64,000 nt of DNA from Sycon ciliatum (lineage: Eukaryota > Porifera > Calcarea > Leucosolenida > Sycettidae), in contig NC_088649.1 in assembly GCF_964019385.1 (NCBI RefSeq), positions 9,671,552 through 9,735,551 of the forward strand, given 5' to 3'. The position numbers and the translations under genes are program-made. Within the stretch, counting starts at the first letter, position 1; the number at the start of each line of letters is the position of its first letter. Of the stretch, positions 45,306 to 55,335 are shown piece after piece. Under the pieces are notes generated by a model. The model had not been told where the DNA came from. It searched no databases and worked only from the letters and a program-made list of their open reading frames with translations.

Positions 45306-45626
45306 ATTGCTCCGAGGCAGGACGTCGTTGAGGAGGATTCGGCCAGTGAGTCCAGTGATTCCGGTGAGTGTGAGAGCGAGAATGATTGTGTGAGTAAGAG
45401 TGGGTGCGAGCGTGTGTTTTCTAGTAGGAAGTCATCAGTGTATAAGCATCTTGCATCTCGTCCTGATTGCTGCAAGGTTTATTCTGATTCTTCTTTTTCT
45501 GTTTTGTGCCGTGCTCGTCATGGTTATAAGTTGCAGTTGAGTGTGTTAGAAGCTGTTTGTCAACGTATTCATAAGCCTAATCTGTGTGTCCAGAAGGACA
45601 GCATTATTCGTTTGAAATTGTTTTAG
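44922..45626 (+). pseudogene. PLE linker and GIY-YIG C-terminal half (second copy)
   Basis: A single open frame entered at PLHIIPRSAQLERP: AT-hook TRGRPRKQP, Pro/Ala/Thr-rich linker, TRPRRTTANYTMTYFSTE, acidic DSASESSDSGECESENDC, then SSVYKHLASRPDCCKVY, FSVLCRARHGYKL and VLEAVCQRIHKPNLCVQKDS to the stop at 45626. It aligns throughout with 38060-39015, without that copy's frameshift and stop. RT and the nuclease front half are missing, lost at the palindrome junction. Confidence 0.85.
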
Positions 45627-45831
45627 TAGCAGCTTGTTCTGTCTGTTTGCCTCTGGTTGGCCATGGTGTCATATCTTGTGTCACAGAATACTAGTAGTCC
45701 TTACAAGTTCGTTAAGTGCTTTCGCAGTTTTTCCTGTTATTACCTTAGTGCTAGGATTATCATTTTCATACGTGTTGTTTCTTCTCACTCCATTTCTCTT
45801 TATTAGTATCTTTCTGGATTGTTTTTCATTA

Positions 45832-45881
45832 GTACAATGTAGCTTCCTGAGGAGTGTTGTGCGAAAACTAGTTCGAAGTAC
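45832..45881 (+). ncRNA. Hammerhead ribozyme in PLE 3' region (second copy)
   Basis: CTGAGGA 45847-45853 (N=G), stem II 45854-45862 with two wobble pairs, GAAA 45863-45866. Stem III is the loopless palindrome ACTAGT 45867-45872, then U-C and the cleavage site after 45874. Stem I CTTC/GAAG (45843-45846 with 45875-45878) and GTA/TAC further out. It sits about 210 bases after the PLE stop, as in the first copy. Confidence 0.75.
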
Positions 45882-45974
45882 AAATTTTTTGTTCATCATT
45901 TCTTCCATATCACATTTTTTCTTTCTTCCATGTTCTTCACTGCCTTCGTATCCACTCGTTTTTTTAATACAATA

Positions 45975-45990
45975 AAAGCCTTTGTGAAAA
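45975..45990 (+). terminator. PLE 3' end with polyadenylation-like signal
   Basis: AATAAAAGCCTTTGTGAA marks the 3' end. The same 60-base block (from TTCTTCCATGTTCTTCACTG) ends another copy on the minus strand at 63931-64000, which fixes this boundary. Confidence 0.7.
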
Positions 45991-46054
45991 TGTCGGTTCA
46001 GCTCGTTCTGTTGATCGCAATTCTACAACTATTGTCGCCTCGACGCCTATTTAA

Positions 46055-47098
46055 GGGGGCAGCCTACCCATAAATTTCATATGACATTCAATTGACCGTA
46101 ACTTTGGTGTTTCTCAGTGGATTTGAGTGAAATTTTGACCACACACTCCTGCCACTATGCTGGCCCTCAGGACATGATTTACAAGTTCTTGCGCCTCACT
46201 GACAGGCTTTCCAGGCCGGAAAAACTCAAATTTCCGGCATAGTGCCACGGTGTGCGAGCCACCCAGGAGTCAAACAAATGCATTTACATTTTTTCACATT
46301 TTCGTGCCCATTCTGTCCGTGCGCGGGACCCAAACCTAAAACAAGTCCAGAAGCAGCCATGGGTGGTGGGGTAGGGCCCCTCAACGTGGCCCTGGAATCT
46401 GTCACAACGGAACGAGTGGGCGTTCTCTCGCGGACTCCCACAGACCCAAGTCAATTTTTGAATTTTTTAGGTTTAGGGTGTGCTACGAGGTCGTACCTTT
46501 GATACAACATCCAGTGCTGGGACCTCCACAGCAAGCCATTTCCACAGCGCTGCACACCAAATCCAGGATGCCCTCAGAAACCGGCAAAGACTGCCACTCA
46601 CGTTTCACTACTGCCTAGTACTGAATCCTACCTGACTTCTTGACACGACTCAAACTTGCCAAAGTCACTAAATCAACGTCAACTACAATAATCAAGCCAC
46701 ATATCTGCAACGTCACGAGGGTGCTGGCAAAAGTCCTGCTGCAAGGCGGCGGGCTTCGCCCGCCGCCGTGCAGCCCAATACGTGGTTTTTTAACGTGATT
46801 TTTTGGACTTTTTTGGACTTGGGGCAAAATTCTGCACACTTTCGCGTGTTTCCATAATACGACAAGTTGCGCACGGTCTGCTCACATTCAAATACAGTGC
46901 TGCCAACAAATGACAGCATGCAACAAAAAAATCTTTCCTTGCAAGGGCACATTTTCGGCCATAACTCTTGAACGGCTGGTCAGATAGGGACACAATTTTC
47001 AGAGAATTTGCAGCTATTCATGCTCTTTTAACTGACGTAGCACTCAATATGAATTTACAAATTCGATTTTTCAGCGAATGTTTGGGTAGTCTGCCGCC
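46055..47098 (+). mobile_element. TTAA element A, copy 1 of a tandem pair
   Basis: 1,044 bp. Ends GGGGGCAGCCTACCC and complement of GGCGGCAGACTACCC, with TTAA at 46051-46054 and 47099-47102. Non-coding: open frames over it are repeat shadows. It contains a GC hairpin (46745-46772) with stem GGCGGGC/GCCCGCC and loop TTC. Confidence 0.92.
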
Positions 47099-47102
47099 TT
47101 AA

Positions 47103-48149
47103 GGGGGCAGCCTACCCATAAATTTCATATGGCATTCAATTGACCGTAACTTTGGTGTTTCTCAGTGGATTTGAGTGAAATTTTGACCACACACTCCTGC
47201 CACTATGCTGGCCCTCAGGACATGATTTACAAGTTCTTGCGCCTCACTGACAGGCTTTCCAGGCCGGAAAAACTCAAATTTCCGGCATAGTGCCACGGTG
47301 TGCGAGCCACCCAGGAGTCAAACAAATGCATTTACATTTTTTCACATTTTCGTGCCCATTCTGTCCGTGCGCGGGACCCAAACCTAAAACAAGTCCAGAA
47401 GCAGCCATGGGTGGTGGGGTAGGGCCCCTCAACGTGGCCCTGGAATCTGTCACAACGGAACGAGTGGGCGTTCTCTCGCGGACTCCCACAGACCCAAGTC
47501 AATTTTTGAATTTTTTAGGTTTAGGGTGTGCTACGAGGTCGTACCTTTGATACAACATCCAGTGCTGGGACCTCCACAGCAAGCCATTTCCACAGCGCTG
47601 CACACCAAATCCAGGATGCCCTCAGAAACCGGCAAAGACTGCCACTCACGTTTCACTACTGCCTAGTACTGAATCCTACCTGACTTCTTGACACGACTCA
47701 AACTTGCCAAAGTCACTAAATCAACGTCAACTACAATAATCAAGCCACATATCTGCAACGTCACGAGGGTGCTGGCAAAAGTCCTGCTGCACGGCGGCGG
47801 GCAAAAAAGCCCGCCGCCGTGCAGCCCAATACGTGGTTTTTTAACGTGATTTTTTGGACTTTTTTGGACTTGGGGCAAAATTCTGCACACTTTCGCGTGT
47901 TTCCATAATACGACAAGTTGCGCACGGTCTGCTCACATTCAAATACAGTGCTGCCAACAAATGACAGCATGCAACAAAAAAATCTTTCCTTGCAAGGGCA
48001 CATTTTCGGCCATAACTCTTGAACGGCTGGTCAGATAGGGACACAATTTTCAGAGAATTTGCAGCTATTCATGCTCTTTTAACTGACGTAGCACTCAATA
48101 TGAATTTACAAATTCGATTTTTCAGCGAATTTTTGGGTAGTCTGCCGCC
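47103..48149 (+). mobile_element. TTAA element A, copy 2 of a tandem pair
   Basis: Nearly identical to copy 1, head-to-tail, sharing the single TTAA at 47099-47102; right TTAA at 48150-48153. The hairpin at 47790-47827 has the same stem, but its loop is AAAAAA instead of TTC and the stem is one pair longer (CACGG/CCGTG intact). Confidence 0.92.
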
Positions 48150-48150
48150 T

Positions 48151-48172
48151 TAAATAATAATAATAATAATAA
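48151..48172. repeat. (TAA)n microsatellite
   Basis: Seven TAA/AAT units between element A copy 2 and the Stowaway-like element. A remnant AATAATAAT follows that element at 48998. Confidence 0.95.
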
Positions 48173-48174
48173 TA

Positions 48175-48996
48175 CTTCCTCCGTATACAAAAACTTCGTG
48201 ACTGTTTTTGAACGGTGTTTTTGAGCAAGAATCTGTTCAACGAACGGCGCCAAAGGCTGTCATCGACAACCCACGTTCATGTCGAGGTTAGTTTGGTTGA
48301 TCCCGAACATATTCTCCACGGACGCCATGCGTGTGAGGACGTTGCCGACAGAAACTCAAGAGTCAAATTAAAAAAACTCACACTTACTTGCTCGAAACTG
48401 ACACAGTGACGAAGTGTGGGTAGTGGCTGGAACACGGAGTCACGCGGCACTCGCTGCCCTGAAACTGGCCAGGCTCGTATACTTGCGGTGGGCGGCCCCA
48501 TAGATCTGCGCAGCGTGAGAACATAGATTTGTTTTGCTCGCACGGCAAGATGAAACATTTCAGTCGTCGTGCAACCAGCGCAGACTCAGGATCAGAATGT
48601 CGATGGCCTGGCCTTCTTCGCCTCTCTCCAGTCAGTCGTCTCCTTTGTCGCCAAGGGGAATCGCAGGGACCTCCTCGAAGCCATTGTAGAATGCTTGGGA
48701 GGATTATCCTGGCGAGAAAGTGCGAAGCCTGTGGATGTGCTTGTACGACTCGTTTCACGGCATAATGGAGGTCGCGGGTTGGAACGACTGAATATAGTCG
48801 ACACCGATTCGTACACAGCTCTAGAGATGAAGAGGACGTAGCCAAAGTCCAGCGTCGGACCATCACTGCAGGTGACAAGAATCTGAACGAAATGCGAGCG
48901 GAAGCAGCGACTGTTAGTGATGCGGAGTCAGCGTCGTCAGGTGACAATGACATGAGCTTTCAAAAATTGTCACGAAGTTTTTGTATACGGAGGAAG
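48175..48996. mobile_element. Stowaway-like TA-target element (822 bp)
   Basis: TIR CTTCCTCCGTATACAAAAAC and its complement at 48996 have TA at 48173-48174 and 48997-48998. The CTYCCTCCGT end resembles Stowaway/mariner MITEs. The interior holds a 90-codon open frame (48569-48841) starting MQPAQTQDQNVDG that matches nothing I know; it could be residual coding sequence of a longer element. Confidence 0.88.
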
Positions 48997-48999
48997 TAA

Positions 49000-49435
49000 T
49001 AATAATCGAAATGTCAATGTCAGGGCTGATATCCGTGGTTAGTACTGGTGTGTTTGATTCCGCCATGCCGAAACGGGAATTTCAAATAATTTCACTTTAC
49101 TTGAGAGACGAAGCGCCAGAAGTACTAGCAAGACCCAGACCTGAAAAAGACTAATGGAAACTGCTACTAAAACAAGTTCACTGCACCATGTGGTATAATC
49201 AAGTCTATGTGATGATTAGTTATATTGAAATAGAATAATGCAACGAAGGGACTGAGAGAGGACGACTCTTCAGGAAACTACCAAGGAAAGACTGAACCAC
49301 AACAAGCGACATGTACTGTCGATTGTGGGCATGGAGTACACGCATGCATGCATAGCATGAGTGGTATGCTGTAAAGTCGTACGCACGTCCATGCAAGGAG
49401 ATGCAGTACCATAATAAGAAACATGAGAGTGCAAA
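49000..49435. other. No recognised feature
   Basis: No coding domain, terminal repeat or RNA fold recognised in this stretch. Confidence 0.5.
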
Positions 49436-49439
49436 TATG

Positions 49440-50515
49440 TACGATGTACACGGGTACACCACAATCAGCAAATCGAATTTTCGAGTGAAATTCGAGATTC
49501 GTCACGGCAGGCACTCAAAGAGTCGAAACTAGGGCTTCTTTCGACTGAAAAAGTTTTGAATGCAGCTCCCGTGCTCCATGTAGAGGGGACGGCTCGATAC
49601 CGGGACGCTTTGACAGCCAAATTTGTATAGACCCAAACCGATCATCAGCGTTGATTTTTCACTCGAAATATGCTTGTGGAAGGAAACTCGCATGTTGAAG
49701 TTTGCTCTGGGGCCAGAGTCAATCGAATTGAGCCACTCCTTTGTGTTGACCCATTGCCTCCAAGTTGCCCAATTTTTCGCTTCAAAAAAGTTCAAATCAG
49801 AGGTGGCTCCAAACCGGACACGTTTTAGAGTGCACGTCAAATTCATTCTGGGTCTGAAATTAGGTAATTGCTATCGCTCCACGACGGCCAGTACAGAGTA
49901 ACAATAAGCCTTGTGTGTGCTTCCATTAGTTTTGATTGGTATGCGGTGCTTTATTGGCGAGAGGCGAGCCGCTGTTTACCTGCGACAAGAAGTTGATTTT
50001 TCGAAAGTCGTAAAACTCCAGTTGCAGTGCGAAGCAACAGTGCGAAGCAACACGTCAAAAACTTACAAGAGTGGCGGAGTCAAAAATTGTTGCTACATGC
50101 TGAAGCTCTTTTTCATTCGAATTTTCGCACTGTCTTTCGTTTTGACACGTCCGTAATGGAGCCGAAATTTGATTTGCTGATGCTCCGTAAATATTTGGGC
50201 ATTCTGCGATGGAGGAGAGTGAAGTGGCGTCGATGGGAGGAATTTACTTGCAAATCGGGCTTGGGGACGACTTTGCTGTGTTCCTGCGCCTGATATGTGG
50301 AGGTTGCTCCATGGAACCTGGTATCATCGCGTTGTTCTCACCAGGAGCTTTCCAACGAGCGCAAAATGTACAAAGGGTTAAAAATTCCTTTTCAGTCACT
50401 TCCAGGTAACTGAGTGACATGTCAGTTCGACCTGGTCTACAATATTTCTACTCTATAGCTACTCAGCCTATGTTACTACTGTACTAGTCATTAATGTTTT
50501 GAGTATTTTGTACTG
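49440..50515 (+). repeat. Repeat D, copy 2
   Basis: Shares long blocks with 28440-28897, 57883-58582 and 63100-63929 (for example GTGGAGGTTGCTCCAT and CATTCTGCGATGGA). Here 50030-50050 carries a short tandem duplication (CAGTGCGAAGCAACA). No coding domain recognised. Confidence 0.85.
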
Positions 50516-50639
50516 TCGCTAGCTACAACCGAGGGTCCCTTGTTCGAGTCCTGGTGGTGACAGTCAATTTTTTCTTCAGACTTTTCCCGTTTGTCTCTTT
50601 CCCTCAAACTAGTGAAGTATTTTGTACATCGTTGATAAA

Positions 50640-50862
50640 TATGGTGGTAAAGACACACCTGGCAATATGGCGATAAACACACGCCTGCTCACACACGCTG
50701 TCTAAGCTGCAAAGTTCTGGCACAGAGGTCTCCTTCTCACCACCACCACCATCAGTTCGCGCCTGGCGCCTCAGCGATGCATGGTTGGCGGTATCCGACA
50801 TAGCAGGCTGGTACATCAAGTAGCGCATGGCACATAGAAGATGACACAGCAACGACATAGCT
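50640..50862 (-). repeat. Leader-like repeat after the LINE 3' end (partner 57325-57541)
   Basis: Read on the minus strand it starts at the hammerhead cleavage site and continues GCTATGTCGTTGCTGTGTC, matching 57541-57325, which lies just upstream of LINE ORF1. Both copies are in LINE sense, 6.4 kb apart: a head-to-tail arrangement. Confidence 0.85.
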
Positions 50863-50863
50863 C

Positions 50864-50907
50864 GATTGCGACGTACGTTTCGTCCCCGCTGAACTCATCA
50901 GGCAATC
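50864..50907 (-). ncRNA. Hammerhead ribozyme between LINE 3' end and leader repeat
   Basis: On the minus strand: stem I GATTGC/GCAATC (six perfect pairs, 50902-50907 with 50864-50869), core CTGATGA, stem II GTTC/GGAC with loop AGCGG, GAAA, stem III loopless palindrome CGTACG, and UC with cleavage directly before GCAATC. All conserved core bases are intact. It is in LINE sense. Confidence 0.85.
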
Positions 50908-51280
50908 TTCTTCTTGGATGTTGTTGTAACTTTATTTTACTTCACCAGAATTACAGGCAGTAGAATGCCTTCTCACTAGACCAGGTCTAGTTCTCACAAA
51001 TGATGAAGAATATGAATGAACATGCTAAAGCTAATGAAAAACAAGAAATTAAATGAGGAGAAAAACTTGTGTTTTATATTTTATGACGGTATTTGTATGT
51101 GAGTGACAGTGATTACATGATAAGGGAAAGATAAGAAAAAAAGATAGAAAGAAAAGCGTAAGGAATAAACAAAGCAGATGTATGAAATAGAAATAGAGAA
51201 GTTGAGGTATTTGAGGAGAAAAGTCAGTTTGTCGAAAGGACCAAACCAAAAGATCAAAATGCACATGTCTGACGAATGAG

Positions 51281-52774
51281 TCAAGACAGAGAAAGCGTGT
51301 CAAGAACATCTGAGCATAGCAGGGCTTTGAAACCCAGAATATCTTCATGGCAACGAATATTTGCCGGAAGCCTGTTCCAATACACGCTGGCCACGAATTG
51401 CATGGACGCTCGAGATGCTGGTCCACGAACGAATAGAATTTGGGGAAGACGTGAGACCTGGCCACGTGTAACACGGCGTGTGCTTTGCTCAAGACCAGGT
51501 TCAGCGATCAACAGAAATAAAGGCGAAAATAGCATGCTTGCATTGGAGGCAAGACATCCATGGACAAAACAACAATCTTGAGCTTAAAATGATGGATTAG
51601 TGGGGAAATATTTAATCTAGAAATAAGAAGTGCGGTCGGTGTTTGACAAGGGAGCTGAAACATAGCTCTGACTCCAGCCTTGCTGATCTTCCCCAAACGG
51701 TCGAGAAGCTGAGCTGTGAGGCTTGGGTAGAATGCTGCTGAAGCATAACACAGCTGGCTGTTTACCATACTGGTAAACGACGACCGTCGAGCTCTCAGCG
51801 TTAGTGAACGCCCGTGTCTCCACAATTGCCCTATGGTTTGTGCTGTTCTACGTGACACATAGTCGACATGTGGCCTCCATGACAATTGGTCGTCAACGAT
51901 CACACCAGGGTACTTTGCGGTGGCCGTCACCTTCAGTTGCTCGTTGTTGCAGAAAACAACGGGTGTGGCAATGGCTGCGCCTTGAGGCTGAACAAACATG
52001 ACCTGAGTCTTGTTGGCATTCATTACGAGGCCGATGTCTTCAAGCCATCGGGAGATATCAGTTACTGCTCTCGCTAGAGTTCTGCCAACAAAATCTAAGT
52101 CAGGATGGGAGAAATCAAGGATTATATCGTCAGCAAATTATTGGTGATTGACAGTTGCAGGAAGTGCTGTGTGCAGATTACGGGTGTACAACACAAAGAG
52201 AATGGGTCCAAGAACGCTCCCTTGCGGAACACCACGTGTACAGCCAACAGTGCATAACAAGCTGTCCAGCACCCTCACTTGCTGTGACCTGCCACTGAGG
52301 TAGTCACAGAACCAGTCTAGGGGTGCTCCTCCAATGCCTAGGGTGTACAGTTCATTAACCAGTCTCTCATGTTGTACATGATCAAACGCCTTTGACATAT
52401 CAATCGTGACCAAACCGGTGTACTTGCGCTCGGATTTCGCTAAAAGCCAGCGATTCACTGCTAGTACCAATGCATCTTCTGTTGAATGGCGGGGTCGATA
52501 TGCAAATTTAGTCATCGGGTATAAATCATTGCTGTACAGATATTCTGTCAGCTGTAAACGATAGGGAGTAAGGATACTCCCTATAAAGCCGGTCTCCGGC
52601 TTTATGCAGGGGGACTGATGTGGGAGCGCTTGAACGTGGTGGGCACAACACCACTCTGTAGTGAACTATTAATGATACAGGAAAAGGGAGGAGCAAGCAC
52701 ATTTGCACATTGTCGCAGGACAATTCCAGGTACAGAGTCACTGCCGGCAGCTTTGAATGGATCCACAGCTTGAA
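51281..52774 (-). pseudogene. LINE reverse transcriptase (3' part)
   Basis: From 52774 down: DPFKAAGSDSVPGIVLRQ (RT entry, continuing KCLK from 54903), VVPTTFKRSHISP, frame changes, then KFAYRPRHSTEDALVLAVN, YTGLVTIDMSKAFDHVQHE, RGVPQGSVLGPILF and the active site FADDIILDFSH. TAA at about 52136-52138 immediately precedes FADD, where an aromatic codon is usual. Then DIGLVMNANKTQVMFVQP, YPGVIVDDQLSWRPHVDYV and the C-terminal FVASVYWNRLPANIR followed by FKALLCSDVLDTL. Clade CR1/L2 by motif. Confidence 0.88.
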
Positions 52775-52947
52775 AGGGGAAGTTAAGGCAAAAATCAAAA
52801 TTTTACCAGTTGTAGTCTTCGGGGTGCTGAGTCGAATGGTCTTGGTCCGAGAAAGCTGAGACGCTCCCTTCCTACTTGAATCCCAATCGAACTCGCGCAC
52901 TTCCACCGAAACTGGGTGACTGCGCCCTACTAGATGGAGATTTGTAT

Positions 52948-54206
52948 TGTTAGGTACCTCCTCCCGTACCTTTTCTAGCTGGCCTGCATGCACTTGCGTA
53001 CGCACCTTTTGTCTTCTTTTGTTCCGTTGGCCTGGGTAGCTACTTGCGCGCCCATATTTGCCATAGCTACCCAGGCCCTTTATCTTGCCGTTCAGACTTG
53101 ATCTCTCTCTCTCTCCTTTCTCACTCGTCAATAATCACCATGTAGTCGTTTCGTTCGTCTTGGTCTCTTGTCTCGTCGTCTACTAGTATAATAAATGTCG
53201 TTCCCACTAACTTGTTCCCGTTGTAATGTCTGGATAATGTGTCGTCAGTTGTCCTGTTTCGAACTCAACATTGGCGCCCGATTATTGATCGACCCACGAC
53301 CCTGAGATCATCCCATGCCCAGCCGTCCTCAACCGCCATTCGTCTCGTCTATGTCAACCTCGTCTCGTCCATGTCAGTCTCGTCTCTCCTACGCCAAACT
53401 CGTCTCGTCTCTATCAACCTCGTCTCTCCTACGCCAACCTCGTCTAGTCTCGTTCAAGCCATGCAGGTCAGCTACCTTTCTCTCTTTCTTTTTTTTGTAT
53501 GCGTTCCTTCTTCGTCAAATTTTTTTTCGTGAATTTTTTGTAGTGTGTGTGCGCGCGTGTGTTCGTAAAACATTACCAAGTTAGGGGTCCGATCATGGTG
53601 AGCCACGCTCTAATTTTTGGATGTTTAGCAAAAGTGTAACTAGGCTGTATTAGCCGTGCAAAATACTAGTAATTCATGTTCCTCGTCAAACTCCAATAGT
53701 TATTACACACTATAAGTAGTACAGGAATGATCTGTAGTGCATTTAGTACACACTTTCGTGAGATCCGTGCGCGCGTGTAGTATGTGTGTGTGTGTGTTTT
53801 CTTCTCCTCCAGTTCATTTAAAAAAAATATTTCCTCTTTTTTTTTTCTCTCCGCGAGGACGCGGGATTTTTTTTCATGGAGGGGTGGTATGTTAGGTACC
53901 TCCTCCCGTACCTTTTCTAGCTGGCCTGCATGCACTTGCGTACGCACCTTTTGTCTTCTTTTGTTCCGTTGGCCTGGGTAGCTACTTGCGCGCCCATATT
54001 TGCCATAGCTACCCAGGCCCTTTATCTTGCCGTTCAGACTTGATCTCTCTCTCTCTCCTTTCTCACTCGTCAATAATCACCATGTAGTCGTTTCGTTCGT
54101 CTTGGTCTCTTGTCTCGTCGTCTATAATAAATGTCGTTCCCACTAACTTGTTCCCGTTTTAATGTCTGGATAATGTGTCGTCAGTCGTCCTGTTTCGAAC
54201 TCAACA
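52948..54206 (+). mobile_element. Miniature LTR retrotransposon (TRIM-like)
   Basis: LTRs 52948-53270 (323 bp) and 53890-54206 (317 bp) start TGTTAGG and end CTCAACA, with GTAT duplicated at 52944-52947 and 54207-54210; the empty site GTATGCAAAATG is seen at about 3777. The main LTR difference is a 6-base indel (CTAGTA). The primer site TGGCGCCCGA follows the left LTR and a purine tract GGAGGGGTGG precedes the right one. The interior is only 619 bases without gag or pol, so it must move in trans. Confidence 0.93.
53271..53282 (+). promoter_or_regulatory. tRNA primer-binding site of the TRIM
   Basis: TTGGCGCCCGAT directly after the left LTR. TGGCGCCCGA is complementary to a tRNA 3' end of the lysine-type used by many LTR elements; only the first ten bases match. 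Confidence 0.8.
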
Positions 54207-54902
54207 GTATGCAAAATGTCACTAAAAGCGCCATTTCGTTCTTATAAAAGCATGGATGACCGCGATTGGCCCATATGTTGTAGTCTTTTGGACGCTGAGT
54301 CGACTGGTTTTGGTCCGAAAAGGCTGCGATGCAGCGTTCCGCCTTTATTCCCAATCGAACATGGTTGAGGAAGTGGTCACGTGCTTCTGGGTGCCCAAAT
54401 CACCTGGTCACCACGCCAGCAGGCGACAATTTTCACACCAAGGTTCAACTCGAGTTCAACTCGAGTGACAGGACTGCACCCAAAAAAGGTCAAACAGGCT
54501 AGTAAGTTGTACCCTGCAGGCACGGTGACCAGTTGACTGGTGTACGCAGGAGCACGTGACCGCTTCTTCAATCATGTTCGATTGGGAATAAAGGAGGAAA
54601 GCTGCATCGCAGCCTTTTCGGACCAAAACCAATCGACTCAGCGTCCAAAAGACTACAACATATGGGCCAATCGCGGTCATCCATGCTTTTATAAGAACGA
54701 AATGGCGCTTTTAGTGACATTTTGCATACAAATCCCCATCTAGTAGGGCGCAGTCACCCAGTTTTGGTGGAAGTGCGCGAGTTCGATTGGGATTCAAGTA
54801 GGAAGGGAGCGTCTCAGCTTCCTCGGACCACGACCATTCGACTCAGCACCCCGAAGATTACAACTGGTGAAATTTTAATTTTTGCCTTAACTTCCCCTTT
54901 AA

Positions 54903-55335
54903 GACACTTTTCAACATCTGCAACACTTTCAGGCTTGAAGATGTGAAGACTGTTGGCTGGCATTGGCCCAAGTGGCGGGTGCAGATTCTGTGGGGTGCTT
55001 GGGTCATTGACAATTTCACCGAAGACCTGGCCGAAACCCTCAACAGATACCTGAGGTATTTGACGTTCCTTCCGTCGCCCTGTGACTGTGTTCATTGCTG
55101 ACCAAAGTTTTCGCTGATCAGGTGTGTTGCACTGGTTTACGAAGTACAGGTTACGAAGCTTTCGGTCAAGCTTCCTGGCAAAAACTCTGGCGAGCCGATG
55201 TTGCTCACTAAGCACCTCATTGGCTTGATCCTTCATGAGTCGACGGTGTAGCCTGTTGCGGTGCCCTACTGCAGATACCAACTCCTCAGTTAACCAAGGA
55301 CAGATATGGCGACCACGCTTCCGCCTCGCCACCAA
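54903..55335 (-). pseudogene. LINE ORF2 linker upstream of RT
   Basis: RRKRGRHICPWLTEELVSAV, RNRLHRRLMKDQ, ARKLDRKLRNLYFVNQC, KLWSAMNTVTGRRKERQIP and SVADVEKCLK: the Trp-rich linker between endonuclease and RT in CR1/L2 ORF2. It stops at the TTAA of the foldback insertion and resumes at 52774. Confidence 0.85.

Larger units (their letters stand above)
52775..54898. mobile_element. TTAA foldback element, carrying a miniature LTR element
   Basis: The left AGGGGAAGTTAAGG and right complement are flanked by TTAA at 54899-54902 and its mutated partner TGAA at 52771-52774. The arms (52775-52947 plus 54211-54475, against 54500-54898) are inverted copies nearly end to end. It split the LINE codons for KCLK/AVDPF. 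About 860 bp without the LTR insert. Confidence 0.9.
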
